Shown: positions 6,674 to 10,946 of the stretch, in pieces
How positions within the stretch are numbered: position 1 is the stretch's first letter
How the letters are laid out: each line of letters opens with the position of its first letter
Source: Minisyncoccota bacterium
GTDB lineage: Bacteria > Patescibacteriota > Microgenomatia > Levybacterales > UBA12049
Length of the DNA stretch: 10,946 bases
Reading direction: 5' to 3'
Assembly (NCBI GenBank): GCA_025449795.1
Contig: JANWIQ010000022.1
Span: 1 to 10,946 of the forward strand
Made by a program: the position numbers and the translations under genes
The notes under the pieces: generated by a model
What the model was told of the DNA's origin: nothing
Databases searched by the model: none
Seen by the model: only the letters and a program-made list of their open reading frames with translations

Positions 6674-7960
6674 CTATTGTTCTAAGTCAGACTCAAAAGT
6701 ATTCCATCTCCTGAGTGCTTTCCACAATGGGAGAATTTTTATTAGGTAATAAAGAAAGATTATTTGCTGTACTATCCACCCAATAAATCCATCAAAATGA
6801 AGCCAACCCATAAGTTCTGCTGCGGCATATTTGCCCCGAAGGGGGACAACGTATCCAATATGACGATAGCGATAATTTGTTAATTGTTTATGCTGAAGTA
6901 GCCGAGTTATATTTTCTCCTGCTATTTTTCCTTCATCTTCTGCAACCTGTGCAACAGTGGGTGCAGGTTTTTGCGTTTTGGTATCGATATATTGTGCAAT
7001 ATCTCCTGCAGCAAATATATGTTGTCGTCCTTGGACCTGGAGGGAATTATTCACAATAATTTGTCCCCGTTTGTTTACTGGTAAATTACTTTTCCAGGCG
7101 GTGATATTTGCCTGAACCCCACCAGTCCAAATAAGCAAATCATATGGATAGACTTTATTATCATCGGTAAATACAGAAGTTTTTGTTACTTTACTAATAT
7201 GGCCGCCAAAGGCAAAGGTAACATTTTTGCTTTTTATTCTTTTCTTGGCAATAGTAGATACATGCGGATCAAGTTCTTTCAAGAGTCTGTCTGACCCCTG
7301 GATAATAGTTACTTGTAGGCAAGATGGGTCTAGATGGTGTTGGCGTGCTATCTTTTTTTTATAGGTAAGGAGTTCGGCAGCCAGTTCTGTGCCGGAAAAT
7401 CCCCCACCGCCTATGACTACTTGCACTTTTTTATTGCATTCTCCCTGCCTGCCGTTAGGCAGGCCCTCTTTACAGCACATCGTAAGAATCTTATTTCGTA
7501 CCATAACGGCTTCACGAAGGGATTTAAGAGCAATACTGTTTTCTTTTAGGCCTGGGATATGAAAATATGCCGGCTCACTGCCAAGAGCAATAAGAAGATA
7601 GTCATAGGATATTTCTCCAAAACCCTTCGGCTCGTGTTGCTCGCTCAGGGAAGAAACTTTTTGCCTGAGCGAAGTCGAAGGCTGTTTTCCCAGCATGACA
7701 ACTTGTTTTACGCTATCAATTTTTTCTACTTCTGCCTGAATAATCTCAATTCTTTTGCCAAAAATTTCTTTGAAAGGAATTGCAATATTGCTTTTCGGTT
7801 CTTCGGATGTTGCCACTTCATACAACGATGGGGTAAATAAATGAAAGGAATTTTTATCGATAAGGACAACCTTTGCATCTTTCTTCGACAAAGATTTCTT
7901 TATCGCAAGCGCTGCTGCAATTCCCGCAAAGCCTCCTCCAAGAATAACAATTTGCTTCAT
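6674..7960 (-). CDS. Type II NADH dehydrogenase-like FAD/NAD(P)-dependent oxidoreductase carrying repeat-encoded inserts
   Basis: A 428-residue flavoprotein of the NDH-2 family, expected to oxidise NAD(P)H on the cytoplasmic membrane face and reduce quinone or another acceptor. The FAD Rossmann motif ILGGGFAGIAAA starts at residue 6, and ISYDYLLIALGS (117-128) is the usual ATG-type motif. The NAD(P) Rossmann motif is VVIGGGGFSGTELAAEL (181-197). DLLIWTGGVQA, HIFAAGDIAQY (314-324) and the quinone-side AQVAEDEG (337-344) follow. An aromatic, hydrophobic segment (about 389-412) ending in basic residues probably anchors it to the membrane. ATG 7960 is chosen because the Rossmann strand begins there and a -10 box lies six bases upstream; the ATG at 8035 adds an unrelated 25-residue hydrophobic stretch. 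Palindromic repeats encode two inserts, at about 93-113 and 166-173. Both lie in loops between conserved strands and keep the frame, so the enzyme is probably functional. Confidence 0.88.
   Translation of the reverse strand: MKQIVILGGGFAGIAAALAIKKSLSKKDAKVVLIDKNSFHLFTPSLYEVATSEEPKSNIAIPFKEIFGKRIEIIQAEVEKIDSVKQVVMLGKQPSTSLRQKVSSLSEQHEPKGFGEISYDYLLIALGSEPAYFHIPGLKENSIALKSLREAVMVRNKILTMCCKEGLPNGRQGECNKKVQVVIGGGGFSGTELAAELLTYKKKIARQHHLDPSCLQVTIIQGSDRLLKELDPHVSTIAKKRIKSKNVTFAFGGHISKVTKTSVFTDDNKVYPYDLLIWTGGVQANITAWKSNLPVNKRGQIIVNNSLQVQGRQHIFAAGDIAQYIDTKTQKPAPTVAQVAEDEGKIAGENITRLLQHKQLTNYRYRHIGYVVPLRGKYAAAELMGWLHFDGFIGWIVQQIIFLYYLIKILPLWKALRRWNTFESDLEQ
7444..7467 (-). repeat. Palindromic repeat family B inside the NDH-2-like gene (GCCTGCC/GGCAGGC hairpin)
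   Basis: A perfect seven-base stem, GCCTGCC (7447-7453) and GGCAGGC (7458-7464) with a GTTA loop, sits in frame within coding sequence and encodes GLPNGRQG (residues 166-173). The segment is far more GC-rich than its surroundings. It falls between a helix and the strand leading into the NAD(P) Rossmann motif, where homologues usually have a short variable loop. I recall hairpins of this type (CCTGCC...GGCAGG) as a dispersed family in CPR genomes. Confidence 0.75.
7623..7650 (-). repeat. Palindromic repeat family A copy 2 (long centre) inside the NDH-2-like gene
   Basis: The element has the family A ends (CCCTTCGG and GCTCAGGG on the + strand) around a longer centre that contains two GCTCG units. 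Read on the gene strand it encodes SLSEQHEPKG (residues about 104-113). It lies 12 bases from copy 3 in the opposite orientation. The two together form a larger inverted repeat in which GCTCAGG pairs with CCTGAGC and CCTTCG with CGAAGG. Confidence 0.7.
7663..7682 (-). repeat. Palindromic repeat family A copy 3 inside the NDH-2-like gene
   Basis: The 20 bases GCCTGAGCGAAGTCGAAGGC share CCTGAGC...TCGAAGG with copy 1 and differ only in the centre (GAAG instead of TTG). On the gene strand the element encodes PSTSLRQ (residues 94-100). Copy 1 is read in a different frame (TLRQAQG), so the same element is stop-free in at least two frames and tolerated in both. Confidence 0.75.
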
Positions 7961-7966
7961 ACATTT

Positions 7967-7972
7967 AGCATA
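7967..7972 (-). promoter_or_regulatory. -10 box TATGCT of the NDH-2-like gene (leaderless)
   Basis: On the minus strand TATGCT (four of six consensus bases) ends exactly six bases before the ATG at 7960, placing the predicted transcription start on the A of the start codon. There is no Shine-Dalgarno sequence. At 17-19 bases upstream only weak -35 candidates exist (ATCCTT, TATCCT, TTATCC), all within the GATAAAGGATAA repeat. Confidence 0.5.
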
Positions 7973-7985
7973 GCACACCAATAAT

Positions 7986-8011
7986 GATAAAGGATAAGTG
8001 ATAAAGGATAA
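7986..8011. repeat. Direct repeat GATAAAGGATAA x2 between divergent promoters
   Basis: GATAAAGGATAA occurs at 7986-7997 and again at 8000-8011, period 14, in the 95-base gap between the divergent NDH-2-like and DoxX-like genes. It covers the -35 region of the minus-strand promoter and lies just upstream of that of the plus-strand promoter (8019). It could be an operator for a factor controlling both genes. It could equally be a dispersed low-complexity repeat of the GATAAAGG type, which I recall from CPR intergenic regions. Confidence 0.55.
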
Positions 8012-8018
8012 ATAAAAC

Positions 8019-8048
8019 TTGTAAAACAAAAACAATAAGACTTATACT
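8019..8048 (+). promoter_or_regulatory. Promoter of the DoxX-like gene (TTGTAA-18-TATACT)
   Basis: TTGTAA at 8019-8024 and TATACT at 8043-8048 (five of six consensus bases for the -10) are separated by 18 bases. The -10 ends seven bases before the ATG at 8056, again predicting transcription starting at or beside the start codon. The short gap (TAATAAT) holds no Shine-Dalgarno sequence. Confidence 0.6.
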
Positions 8049-8055
8049 TAATAAT

Positions 8056-9099
8056 ATGTGGAGAAAATTTATTTCTGTTGTTTCTCTATCTTCTATTTTC
8101 TATTTTTTATTTTCCAAATCCGCTTCTGCTCATGAAGCATATGTGCTTACCCACCAAGAGTTTCAGCAGGGTCTCTTGATGAATACCACAAATCCTCTTG
8201 CTGGGCTTTTTGATCCACAATATGTCCAAATTTCAGGTATTATCACTATTTGTGTGGTTGTAGCATACCTATTGGTAATCCTTTGGGCAACTACGCCAAT
8301 AGCAGCGGCGCTGGATAAAATAATTAAAAAAGCCAATATTATCGGGCCGCTTATTATCCGTCTTGCTATTAGTGCTTCATTTTTCTATGCAGCTCTGGCA
8401 AATGCTGTGTTAGGGCCTGAATTAACACTTGTAGGTATTCCCGGTGGGACAGTTATTCGCTTTTTGCTTTTTGTTGTTGCTCTTATGGTCTTTTCTGGCA
8501 TATTTGTTGAATTGGCTGCTTTTATAGGGCTTTGTATTTTCTTATATATAACCAAGTTTTACGGAGTATATATGATAACGTATATGAATTACTTTGGAGA
8601 ATTAATTGTATTATTTCTTTTTGGGTCACGTTTTATCTCTTTTGACAGATATTTCTTTGGGAAGAAAACTTGGTTTAGAAAATTGGAAAAACTTAGAGAG
8701 CTAGAAGTGCCAATTGTCCGTATTTTCTATGGCGTTGCACTCATCTATGCAGGATGGTCTATTAAATTCCAACATCAGGAGCTATCGGTAATGGTATATA
8801 ACCAGTACCATTTGAAAGACTTTTTTCATGCGTCTGCACAATTTATTGCTTCAGGAGCAGGCCTTTCTGAAATAGCGATCGGAGTATTTATTCTTCTGGG
8901 ATTTGTCATGCGATTTACCGTACTTATCTCACTTTTCTTCATTACACTTTCTATTCTGTATTTTAAGGAAATGCTTTGGCCACATTTTATGCTTTATGGT
9001 ATTTCCTTTTCGCTCTTTTTCAATTCAGGAGACAAATTCACCATAGATCGTTACCTAATTCCCTGGGTAAGAAAAATCCTCTCCAGAATTTTCAGATAA
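8056..9099 (+). CDS. Polytopic membrane protein with signal peptide, DoxX-like
   Basis: A 347-residue protein. A signal peptide (basic MWRK, hydrophobic 5-20, SASA) predicts cleavage after Ala25, leaving a mature N-terminus beginning His-Glu. An extracytoplasmic stretch of about 30 residues follows. About eight hydrophobic helices come next (roughly 58-78, 98-118, 132-165, 172-192, 217-234, 268-285, 287-303, 306-323) with a basic cytoplasmic loop at 202-215 (GKKTWFRKLEKLRELE). The second half, starting VPIVRIFYGVALIYAGW, has the four-helix layout of DoxX/DoxD-type proteins (RIxxGxxxixAG), and the first half looks like a related helix bundle. DoxX relatives act with quinone-linked oxidoreductases or redox homeostasis systems. 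The shared divergent promoter region with the NDH-2-like gene supports a redox role. The family assignment is by pattern only; the substrate is unknown. Confidence 0.65.
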   Translation: MWRKFISVVSLSSIFYFLFSKSASAHEAYVLTHQEFQQGLLMNTTNPLAGLFDPQYVQISGIITICVVVAYLLVILWATTPIAAALDKIIKKANIIGPLIIRLAISASFFYAALANAVLGPELTLVGIPGGTVIRFLLFVVALMVFSGIFVELAAFIGLCIFLYITKFYGVYMITYMNYFGELIVLFLFGSRFISFDRYFFGKKTWFRKLEKLRELEVPIVRIFYGVALIYAGWSIKFQHQELSVMVYNQYHLKDFFHASAQFIASGAGLSEIAIGVFILLGFVMRFTVLISLFFITLSILYFKEMLWPHFMLYGISFSLFFNSGDKFTIDRYLIPWVRKILSRIFR

Positions 9100-9183
9100 T
9101 ACTCGGATAGAACTCAGTTTGCCGGCATAGCAGAGATATATGATACATCTGATTTTCTGAGTACATCTGAGTGCAATCTGAAT

Positions 9184-9651
9184 CTATTGATATTTAATCT
9201 CTATCTTGGCATTGGGGGTAATGGGAGTTTTTTCATAGGTTTCTACTTCTTTCCCATTTACAAAGACTTTTATTTCTTTTCCATTTCCTGTCCTATATCC
9301 AGATAATTGTTTCTTATTATAGGTAACTTTCCATACGTCAAAGAAATTTCCTAGTGTAAATTTTTCGTCCCCGTTAGTTTTTACATATACCAACCCTGAG
9401 GCGTCATTTACATAGATATCATGGAGACATTTTCCATAATCATGGCCTATGGTTTTATCTAGAGCATAGGGTTGCCCATTGATTGTAATAGAAAGTGTGA
9501 ATGTGTAGGACTGCTTGATAGGAAGTGTCGTATCAATGCAAGGGACAGTGGGGAGCCCGTTGTAGGAAGATTGGACAATAGACTGGTTATACAGGATATA
9601 TGATCCAGCGAGAATAAAAACAACTACTGCAATTAACGCTAATTGTTTCAT
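9184..9651 (-). CDS. Small membrane-anchored extracytoplasmic protein of unknown function
   Basis: A 155-residue protein. A hydrophobic segment at 5-20 without a clear signal-peptidase site anchors it to the membrane; the rest is probably outside. Two cysteines (Cys38 and Cys75) may form a disulfide. The beta-rich domain shows TLSITINGQPYALDKTIG (52-69), NDASGLVYVKT (82-92), FTLGNFFDVW (98-107), and VFVNGKEVETY near the end. I recall hypothetical proteins of CPR bacteria and Thaumarchaeota with a parallel pattern (HxHLxIxVNG ... LHTHDxSGIIHVE ... FTLGxFFxVW), in which histidines suggest metal binding. Here most of those histidines are replaced (YTFTLSITING, IYVNDASGLVYV), so this would be a divergent, possibly non-metal-binding member. 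It is transcribed divergently from the gene at 9684, from a palindromic promoter, without a Shine-Dalgarno sequence. Confidence 0.6.
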   Translation of the reverse strand: MKQLALIAVVVFILAGSYILYNQSIVQSSYNGLPTVPCIDTTLPIKQSYTFTLSITINGQPYALDKTIGHDYGKCLHDIYVNDASGLVYVKTNGDEKFTLGNFFDVWKVTYNKKQLSGYRTGNGKEIKVFVNGKEVETYEKTPITPNAKIEIKYQ

Positions 9652-9657
9652 ATCTTT

Positions 9658-9677
9658 ATTGTATCACGTGCTACAAT
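9658..9677. promoter_or_regulatory. Palindromic divergent promoter: two TACAAT -10 boxes around CACGTG
   Basis: The 20 bases ATTGTATCACGTGCTACAAT form a near-perfect palindrome, with one mismatched pair (9664/9671). Its left arm is the minus-strand -10 TACAAT (9658-9663) and its right arm the plus-strand -10 TACAAT (9672-9677). Each ends exactly six bases before its gene's ATG (9651 and 9684), so both transcripts would be leaderless. The centre is CACGTG. With normal spacing each -35 would fall over the other gene's start codon (CATATC and CATAAA, neither like the consensus). Two polymerases could not bind at once. The palindrome could also be an operator. Confidence 0.6.
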
Positions 9678-9683
9678 GAGTTT

Positions 9684-10568
9684 ATGGTATGGTTTTTTAA
9701 GAAAAAGAAAATTTCCCATTATGAGCATTTAGCGAAAAAGTGGCTTGAAAAGCAAAAAAAAATACAGGAGAAACTTGTCTACCACCATGGCTCCGTTATC
9801 CATGAATATCTAAATGGGCCAAAAAAATTCGCAGTAGGTTCGCTGGCAGGATTGTTGTTGCTTGTATCACCGGGAAGTCCTATGAGACCAGTCACCCAAG
9901 CAATTGCAAAAGACCAACCACTGGAGCTTGATAAGCAGTCAAGCATGCTTTTAGACCTTGCTACGGTGGTTCCTTCTGTGGTGAGGCCGCTTACCCCTGA
10001 AGAGGAACAAAAAATTACTGGCATAGTAAGTAATTACATTGGCGCGGGTGTATCTGCTGAGTTAGAAGGTATTAGGCTCAATACGAGTTATGGCTATATT
10101 GGGCAGGAGCAGCATTTATACCGCTATCCTAGCGACACGCTAGACGACCAATTGCCAACAGATGCGCTTTATCAAGATTTTGCATCCTACGGTATCGCTC
10201 CGGGTCTTGGCGCGTATGGATATTTTGCCAACTCAAAAGATAGCCTGACACAGGAGCAAGCAAATCGGGAAAAGTGGTATATTGCGGTACAGACATTCTT
10301 GGCGCCTGGTTACGATGAAAATGTTGCGTTATATAATAAATTTTTTATGTTTCGTAAAATGATTGTCATAAATCCCCAAAATGGAAGAGCAGTCGTTGCA
10401 GATATAGGGGATGCCGGTCCTGCACCCTGGACAGGCAAGCAATTAGGAGGTTCCCCGGAAGTCATGCAGTATCTAGAGCGGGTGGACGGGGCACAAAAAG
10501 GTCCCGTATTGTATTTTTTTATCAATGATCCAAATGATAGGATTCCTTTGGGACCTGTTAGAATATAA
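9684..10568 (+). CDS. Membrane-anchored protein with a possible C-terminal double-psi beta-barrel-like domain
   Basis: A 294-residue protein. A highly basic N-terminus with a coiled-coil-like helix (residues 5-35) precedes a hydrophobic segment at about 49-63 (AVGSLAGLLLLVSPG), which probably acts as a membrane anchor or uncleaved signal. A linker and a central region rich in Tyr, Gly and Asp (about 135-185) follow. The C-terminal part (216-294) contains KMIVINPQNGRAVVADIGDAGPAPWTG. This resembles the core of RlpA-type double-psi beta-barrels (VxNxxNGRxVxVxIxDxGP), in which an aspartate is catalytic in lytic transglycosylases; Asp240 and Asp243 are candidates here. Then come LGGSPEVMQYL and the end FINDPNDRIPLGPV. 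A cell-wall role is plausible, but I do not recognise a named family. ATG 9684 fits the -10 box six bases upstream. Confidence 0.65.
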   Translation: MVWFFKKKKISHYEHLAKKWLEKQKKIQEKLVYHHGSVIHEYLNGPKKFAVGSLAGLLLLVSPGSPMRPVTQAIAKDQPLELDKQSSMLLDLATVVPSVVRPLTPEEEQKITGIVSNYIGAGVSAELEGIRLNTSYGYIGQEQHLYRYPSDTLDDQLPTDALYQDFASYGIAPGLGAYGYFANSKDSLTQEQANREKWYIAVQTFLAPGYDENVALYNKFFMFRKMIVINPQNGRAVVADIGDAGPAPWTGKQLGGSPEVMQYLERVDGAQKGPVLYFFINDPNDRIPLGPVRI

Positions 10569-10578
10569 TAGAATTGTC

Positions 10579-10599
10579 ATTCTGAACTTGTTTCAGAAT
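10579..10599. repeat. Palindromic repeat family C: ATTCTGAA hairpin
   Basis: ATTCTGAA (10579-10586) and TTCAGAAT (10592-10599) form a perfect eight-base stem around CTTGT. It lies 10 bases after the stop at 10568. No T-run follows, so it does not look like a Rho-independent terminator. I recall GTCATTCTGAACTTG-type sequences as another dispersed short repeat in such genomes. Confidence 0.7.
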
Positions 10600-10602
10600 C
10601 TT

Positions 10603-10638
10603 GTATAAAAGGGTTTAGGTTTTAGTATAAAGTATAAA
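10603..10638 (+). repeat. GTATAAA repeated three times
   Basis: GTATAAA occurs at 10603-10609 and then as two tandem copies at 10625-10638 (period seven). The units contain -10-like TATAAA, but none is placed near a start codon. They separate the two hairpin repeats in the gap 10569-10705, which contains no gene. Confidence 0.45.
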
Positions 10639-10649
10639 GGGTGAACTAA

Positions 10650-10680
10650 CCTCACCACAATCCTCTCCTAACAGGAGAGG
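10650..10680. repeat. Palindromic repeat family D: CCTCACC...CCTCTCCT hairpin
   Basis: CCTCTCCT (10662-10669) and AGGAGAGG (10673-10680) form a perfect eight-base stem with an AAC loop, preceded by CCTCACCACAAT. This is GC-rich against its surroundings. It matches my memory of a widespread CCTCACCCC...CCTCTCC...GGAGAGG short repeat family. It lies 14 bases before a consensus -10 box and so occupies that promoter's -35 region. No T-run follows, so a terminator is unlikely. Confidence 0.7.
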
Positions 10681-10693
10681 AAGATCAAGGAGA

Positions 10694-10699
10694 TATAAT
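10694..10699 (+). promoter_or_regulatory. Consensus -10 box TATAAT for the gene at 10706 (leaderless)
   Basis: TATAAT at 10694-10699 is a perfect -10 hexamer ending exactly six bases before the ATG at 10706, predicting transcription from the first base of the start codon. The -35 region at 17 bases (ACAGGA, 10671-10676) is not consensus and lies in the right arm of a hairpin repeat. A GGAG at 10689-10692 is 13 bases from the ATG, upstream of the -10, so it would not be transcribed from this start. Confidence 0.6.
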
Positions 10700-10705
10700 A
10701 GATAG

Positions 10706-10946
10706 ATGAAAAAACAATTTTATCACTCATTTATCCAAGTAGATATGCTATACGTTGCTCTGGATGGGTTAGATATGGAAGAAAAAGAAAAAGAGCATTT
10801 AAAAGAAATTATAGATACAAATTTGTACCATACCATTCTTGATGCCGTATTATCCGAGCTTCCAGAAAGTGACAAAAAAATGTTTTTGGACCATCTTGCA
10901 GAAGATGACCATGAAAAGACCATGGAGTTTTTACAAAAAAGAATTC
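10706..10946 (+). CDS. Small acidic helical protein, N-terminal 80 residues (partial)
   Basis: An open frame from ATG 10706 runs off the window end after 80 codons. The sequence begins MKKQFYHSFIQVDMLYVALD and is predicted almost wholly alpha-helical, strongly charged (EEKEKEHLKE, LAEDDHEK) and without a membrane segment or Cys. The segment LDAVLSELPESDKKMFLDHLAEDD resembles small helical domains of CPR proteins of the kind L..EL.....K..FL..LA, as in DUF5663-like entries; I recall this only loosely. Function is unknown. The start is supported by a perfect TATAAT six bases upstream. Length cannot be judged. Confidence 0.65.
   Translation, partial: MKKQFYHSFIQVDMLYVALDGLDMEEKEKEHLKEIIDTNLYHTILDAVLSELPESDKKMFLDHLAEDDHEKTMEFLQKRI

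Noticed and set aside
7961..8035. Upstream ATG adding a 25-residue hydrophobic N-terminus to the NDH-2-like protein
   Set aside because: The FAD Rossmann strand normally starts the protein. The extension runs through the promoter and the GATAAAGG repeats, and the -10 box at 7967-7972 would then lie inside the gene.
9144..9170. TACATCTGA direct repeat (period 18) and ACTCAG/CTGAGT inverted pair in the gap 9100-9183
   Set aside because: Short and imperfect with no T-run. Not enough for a terminator or an operator between the convergent genes.
10579..10680. Hairpins after the gene at 9684-10568 as Rho-independent terminators
   Set aside because: Neither stem is followed by a T-run on the + strand, and both match dispersed repeat patterns.
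1..10946. CRISPR array, tRNA, rRNA, riboswitch or transposase
   Set aside because: No spaced direct repeats of CRISPR length, no cloverleaf or conserved RNA core, and no transposase-like protein were found on either strand.

Overview
This window looks like part of the chromosome of a Candidate Phyla Radiation bacterium, most plausibly Microgenomates (Patescibacteria). The placement rests on protein style and on short dispersed palindromes that I recall from such genomes; no marker gene is present. The sequence is AT-rich and gene-dense. The standard code fits: no in-frame TGA, and the 12 visible stops are 9 TAA, 3 TAG and no TGA. I see no rRNA, tRNA, CRISPR array or transposase.

Layout. Bases 1-1755 (+) are the end of a type IV pilus-type region: the tail of a probable minor pilin, a single-pass PilM-like protein, a prepilin with a GFTLIE cleavage motif, and a small two-helix membrane protein. 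Bases 1796-6672 (+) are a metabolic run: a MOFRL-family glycerate 2-kinase, a transketolase split into N- and C-terminal subunits, and, after an 89-base AT-rich repeat, a GlcD/DLD-type FAD-linked oxidoreductase. A convergent type II NADH dehydrogenase-like flavoprotein (7960-6674, -) stops one base away. Divergent from it is a polytopic DoxX-like membrane protein with a signal peptide (8056-9099, +). A second divergent pair follows: a small membrane-anchored extracytoplasmic protein (9651-9184, -) and a membrane-anchored protein whose C-terminus resembles a double-psi beta-barrel (9684-10568, +). The window ends inside a small helical protein (10706 onwards).

How the genes may work together. 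Glycerate kinase feeds 2-phosphoglycerate into lower glycolysis, and the split transketolase supplies the non-oxidative pentose phosphate pathway. The FAD oxidoreductase, NDH-2-like protein and DoxX-like protein could form a minimal electron-transfer group at the membrane, which is an inference from gene order.

Two features stand out. First, three unrelated-looking short palindromic repeats sit in frame inside the NDH-2-like gene, encoding extra surface-loop peptides, and a further copy of one family encodes the last residues of the transketolase N subunit. This resembles the Rickettsia palindromic elements. Second, six of the starts that open a transcription unit have a -10-like hexamer ending only 6-7 bases before the ATG and no Shine-Dalgarno sequence (a seventh, the prepilin, has a weaker match), as expected for leaderless mRNAs. 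At 9658-9677 two such -10 boxes form a near-perfect 20-base palindrome driving a divergent pair.
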